A stretch of DNA of 10,748 nt. Origin: Gammaproteobacteria bacterium. Lineage in GTDB: Bacteria; Pseudomonadota; Gammaproteobacteria; Chromatiales; Chromatiaceae. The stretch lies in assembly GCA_024277555.1 (NCBI GenBank), contig JAJRUY010000083.1, positions 1 to 10,748 on the forward strand, written 5' to 3'. Made by a program: the position numbers and the translations under genes. Positions 8,409 through 10,748 of this stretch are shown here, piece by piece (positions within the stretch are counted from its first letter, which is position 1; each line of letters begins with the position of its first letter). The notes under the pieces are model-generated. The model did no database searches and was not told where the DNA came from. It saw nothing but the letters and a program-made list of their open reading frames with translations.

Positions 8409-8749
8409 GGGGTCTCCATTGAGGTTGTACGATAGGCCTGGGCGGCAGGCCGGCGGGGCAGGTAGCTGGAGAAATACTTGAGCAGGCTGCGTACCCGTCC
8501 GAGCAGGGCATGGGCGCGAGGCGGAAGGGTGCTGTGAAGCAGGCGCTGATAACCCTCCAGGCCTTTTGCCATCACTTCTTTCAGGCTGCGAAGGGGGCGA
8601 TCATGGGGTCTGCCGGCAGCCCAGCCCATCCAGATATCCGCCCGGCCAAAGGTGCATTTCACCAGGTCTGCTTCCTGCTTAGGCGTCAGATCCTGGAACT
8701 GCAATCCAATTGAGTTGTCTTCGAGGTGTACTATGGTTGCCGGGAAAGC
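8405..8749 (-). pseudogene. bcsA: C-terminal remainder of BcsA after the amber codon
   Basis: Another 114 sense codons follow the TAG in the same frame, ending at TGA 8405-8407. The first part (AFPATIVHLEDNSIGLQFQDL) completes the last strands of the PilZ barrel. It is followed by CTFGRADIWMGW and RPHDRPLRSLKEV, the conserved tail that follows PilZ in BcsA, and then a basic, helix-prone end. With this part, BcsA is at least 771 codons long, within the usual range. No ribosome site precedes the TTG at 8704 or later ATG codons, so independent translation is unlikely. The stop overlaps the bcsB start (ATGA), so the original coupling is preserved. It is either a dead remainder of a recently broken gene or the part made by readthrough. 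Confidence 0.85.
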
Positions 8750-8752
8750 CTA
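8750..8752 (-). other. In-frame amber (TAG) codon inside bcsA
   Basis: The plus-strand bases CTA read TAG on the coding strand, between ...LRPGLRS and AFPATIV. The codon after it is GCT, so the base following the stop is G. Both flanks are in the same frame, so a single-base change (for example CAG or TGG to TAG) explains it; an indel does not. Of the five genes whose ends are visible (counting bcsA at 8405), four end in TGA and one in TAA. TAG occurs in frame only here. Confidence 0.95.
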
Positions 8753-10748
8753 GCTGCGCAGACCAGGTCGCAAAGACAGCTGCACGGGTGTGCCGACTTC
8801 CAGCTCGCAATCTTCCTTGCAATACAGATTCATGCCGCCAAGTGAGAAGTTCCGAACCTCGGCTTGCAGGTGCTGGCCGTTTGGCAGCAGTAGCGCCGCC
8901 GGCATGAGGAAATCAACGCGATGTTTATGGCGCACTTGGCGGGCTTCCTGCGCTACACCCAGGGCTGCTCCCAAAATCAGCAGGTTGTAGCTGGCCCAGC
9001 CCAGATTGAGAAGCACCGTGCTCACTTCATGGTCAGGGCCGCCGATCAGGCGCCCCAGCCCCACGACGATGCCCAGCAGGTTCAATACCAGCAGGACAAG
9101 AAATGGCTTGGAGATGCTCCAATCAAAATGTTCTTCGGGGATCAGCCCCCCCTTGGCGGTGACGTTGAAACTGCCTTTGTGGGGAGCGAAGAGTGCCGTG
9201 GTAGTTGGCCGGGCAATATACCAGGCGAGGGCGGTTTCGTAGATTTCAGCCCAGAAAGAGTAGCGGTATTTTCCCTGGATACGGGAGTTGGAAATGCTGG
9301 CGTGAATGAGGTGTGGCGCCACATAGAGCAGTATCAGCAGTGCCGGCGCATAGATAATATAGGCATGCAGGAGCAAGAAGGCCAGCGGTGCGCTGAGAAA
9401 GACCAGGCGAGGTATTCCTGACAGGAAATGCAGCATCGCGTTGCTGTAGCACAGGCGCTGCCAGATGCTCAGACCCTTGCCCAGCAGCGGATTGTCGAGG
9501 CGAAATATCTGTGCCATGCCGCGTGCCCAGCGGATACGTTGACCCACATGAGCCGAGAAGCTCTCGGTTGCCAGTCCGGCCGCCTGGGGAATCTTGAGAT
9601 AGGCGGAATTGTAGCCGAGACGGTGCATGCGCAGAGCGGTATGTGCATCTTCAGTGACGGTTTCTACGGCAATCCCGCCAATCTCTTCCAGCGGCTTGCG
9701 CCGCAGCACGGCGCAAGAGCCGCAGAAAAAGGTGGCGTTCCACAGGTCGTTGCCATCTTGTACCAACCCGTAGAAAAGTTCGTTCTCGTTGGGTACGGTA
9801 CGGAAATTGTTCAGGTTGCGCTCAAAGGGATCTGGAGAGAAGAAATGATGGGGTGTCTGCATCAGCGCCAGTTTGGGGTCACGCAGAAACCAGCCCATGT
9901 TCACCTGCAAGAAGGAACGAGTGGGGACATGGTCACAATCGAATATGGCCACGAACTCACCTTCGGTTCTGGCCAGGGCATGATTGAGATTGCCTGCTTT
10001 GGCATGACTGTTGTCCGGGCGTGTCATGTAAACAGCGCCTGCTTCCTGCGCAAACTGGCGAAACTCCGGTCGCCGCCCATCATCGAGCAGGTAGACATTG
10101 AGCTTTTCCCTGGGCCAATCCATGCCCAATGCGGCGTATACCGTTGGTTTGACCACCTCCAGCGGTTCATTGTAGGTGGGAATAAACACATCCACTGTTG
10201 GCCATTGCTCCGGATCGGCAGGAAGTTCCACCGGCTGGCGCTGCAATGGCCGGGCAGTTTGAAAGTAGCCGAGTATCAGTACCAGCCAGGCAAACAATTC
10301 GGCTGCCAGCAAGCCAAATCCCAGAGTCAGGTCAACAAGATCATCCCAATTGAGGGTGTAGTTGATGCGCCACCAGAGATACCGGCTGGAGGCAATGACA
10401 GAGAGCACGATCAATATCATGGTGGCCAGATTGCCGGGAATGCGTCGGATCGAGAGGGCGATGATCCACAGCAGTAGCATGAATACCAGCTGGCTGAGCA
10501 AGCTGAACGGGGTAATGATGGCGATGATGAGGATGCCGACTGCCAGTATATAGGCGGCCAGGCCCACTGGCCGGTTCCAGCGCAGCTCATGTCCGGCTGC
10601 TGCCTCCAGCTGTTTGCGAAATCCTGCCCGCGACAGCTTCTGGCGTACACGCCGGGGGGCTAAGCGGATCAATGCCTTGCCCCACCGTTTTATTCGTTGG
10701 CGCAGCCAACGAAGGTGCACATATGGCCGAAGCGGCAGAGGGTTCTGC
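8750..10748 (-). CDS. bcsA: Cellulose synthase catalytic subunit BcsA, cut short by an in-frame amber codon; open at right edge
   Basis: BcsA is the inner-membrane GT2 enzyme that links UDP-glucose into beta-1,4-glucan and threads it through its own channel. Numbered from GTG 10720, it shows four N-terminal membrane helices (about 50-155), DDG 213-215, DCDH 261-264, FFCGS 331-335, TED 356-358, QRIRW 394-398, further membrane helices, and the gating-loop motif FNVTAKG 518-524. The PilZ domain has both c-di-GMP motifs, RHKHR 597-601 and NFSLGG 624-629. All catalytic motifs are intact. Codon 657 is TAG (8752-8750), which stops the chain inside PilZ; the same frame then continues to 8405 with typical BcsA sequence. 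The frame is also open upstream of GTG 10720 to the window edge (reading ...QNPLPLRPYV), so the true start may lie outside. Identity is certain. Whether the product is truncated or read through is not. Confidence 0.95.
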   Translation of the reverse strand, partial: QNPLPLRPYVHLRWLRQRIKRWGKALIRLAPRRVRQKLSRAGFRKQLEAAAGHELRWNRPVGLAAYILAVGILIIAIITPFSLLSQLVFMLLLWIIALSIRRIPGNLATMILIVLSVIASSRYLWWRINYTLNWDDLVDLTLGFGLLAAELFAWLVLILGYFQTARPLQRQPVELPADPEQWPTVDVFIPTYNEPLEVVKPTVYAALGMDWPREKLNVYLLDDGRRPEFRQFAQEAGAVYMTRPDNSHAKAGNLNHALARTEGEFVAIFDCDHVPTRSFLQVNMGWFLRDPKLALMQTPHHFFSPDPFERNLNNFRTVPNENELFYGLVQDGNDLWNATFFCGSCAVLRRKPLEEIGGIAVETVTEDAHTALRMHRLGYNSAYLKIPQAAGLATESFSAHVGQRIRWARGMAQIFRLDNPLLGKGLSIWQRLCYSNAMLHFLSGIPRLVFLSAPLAFLLLHAYIIYAPALLILLYVAPHLIHASISNSRIQGKYRYSFWAEIYETALAWYIARPTTTALFAPHKGSFNVTAKGGLIPEEHFDWSISKPFLVLLVLNLLGIVVGLGRLIGGPDHEVSTVLLNLGWASYNLLILGAALGVAQEARQVRHKHRVDFLMPAALLLPNGQHLQAEVRNFSLGGMNLYCKEDCELEVGTPVQLSLRPGLRS

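Noticed and set aside
8405..8704. A separate small gene of 99 residues between bcsA and bcsB
   Set aside because: It is in the same frame as bcsA and encodes the conserved BcsA tail. It has no ribosome site and would need a TTG start. It is the part of BcsA after the amber codon.
8700..8760. A frameshift in bcsA
   Set aside because: Conserved residues on both sides of the TAG are in the same frame, so no insertion or deletion is needed. The break is a stop codon only.
9428..10477. A 349-codon open frame on the plus strand, antisense to bcsA
   Set aside because: It lies wholly opposite conserved BcsA codons, has no recognisable domain and no clear ribosome site. It is an effect of the GC-rich opposite strand.

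Overview
The window carries most of a bacterial cellulose synthase (bcs) operon on the minus strand, in the order bcsA-bcsB-bcsZ-bcsC. The 3' part of an unrelated DUF1501-family gene reads towards it from the left edge. The gene order, the GH8 endoglucanase BcsZ and the outer-membrane TPR/beta-barrel BcsC fit a Gram-negative proteobacterium, most likely a gammaproteobacterium of moderately high GC. I cannot name a genus.

Layout. Bases 1-1287 (+) are the 3' part of a secreted-type DUF1501 protein that is open at the left edge. Bases 1288-1523 are the only sizeable intergenic gap, between the convergent genes. They hold a terminator-like stem-loop and a 119-bp palindromic MITE-like element, which together carry three copies of a CGTCAYYCCGG motif. 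On the minus strand, in transcription order, follow bcsA (right edge to 8405), bcsB (8408-6129), bcsZ (6043-4898) and bcsC (4925-1524). The bcs genes are tightly packed: bcsA and bcsB share an ATGA overlap, bcsZ and bcsC overlap, and only 85 bases separate bcsB from bcsZ.

How the genes work together. BcsA polymerises UDP-glucose and pushes the glucan through its membrane channel under c-di-GMP control of its PilZ domain. BcsB guides the chain through the periplasm. BcsZ trims glucan in the periplasm, and BcsC exports it through the outer membrane.

Two lesions stand out in an otherwise well-kept operon. First, bcsA has an in-frame amber codon (8752-8750) inside the PilZ domain, and the remaining 114 codons stay open, conserved and coupled to bcsB. 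Second, BcsZ has Gly250 exactly where E. coli BcsZ has its catalytic base Asp243, while the catalytic acid Glu is kept. Either the operon is at an early stage of decay, or cellulose synthesis here works differently (amber readthrough or recoding, and a non-hydrolytic BcsZ). I see no wholly new system; these two departures are the most notable content.
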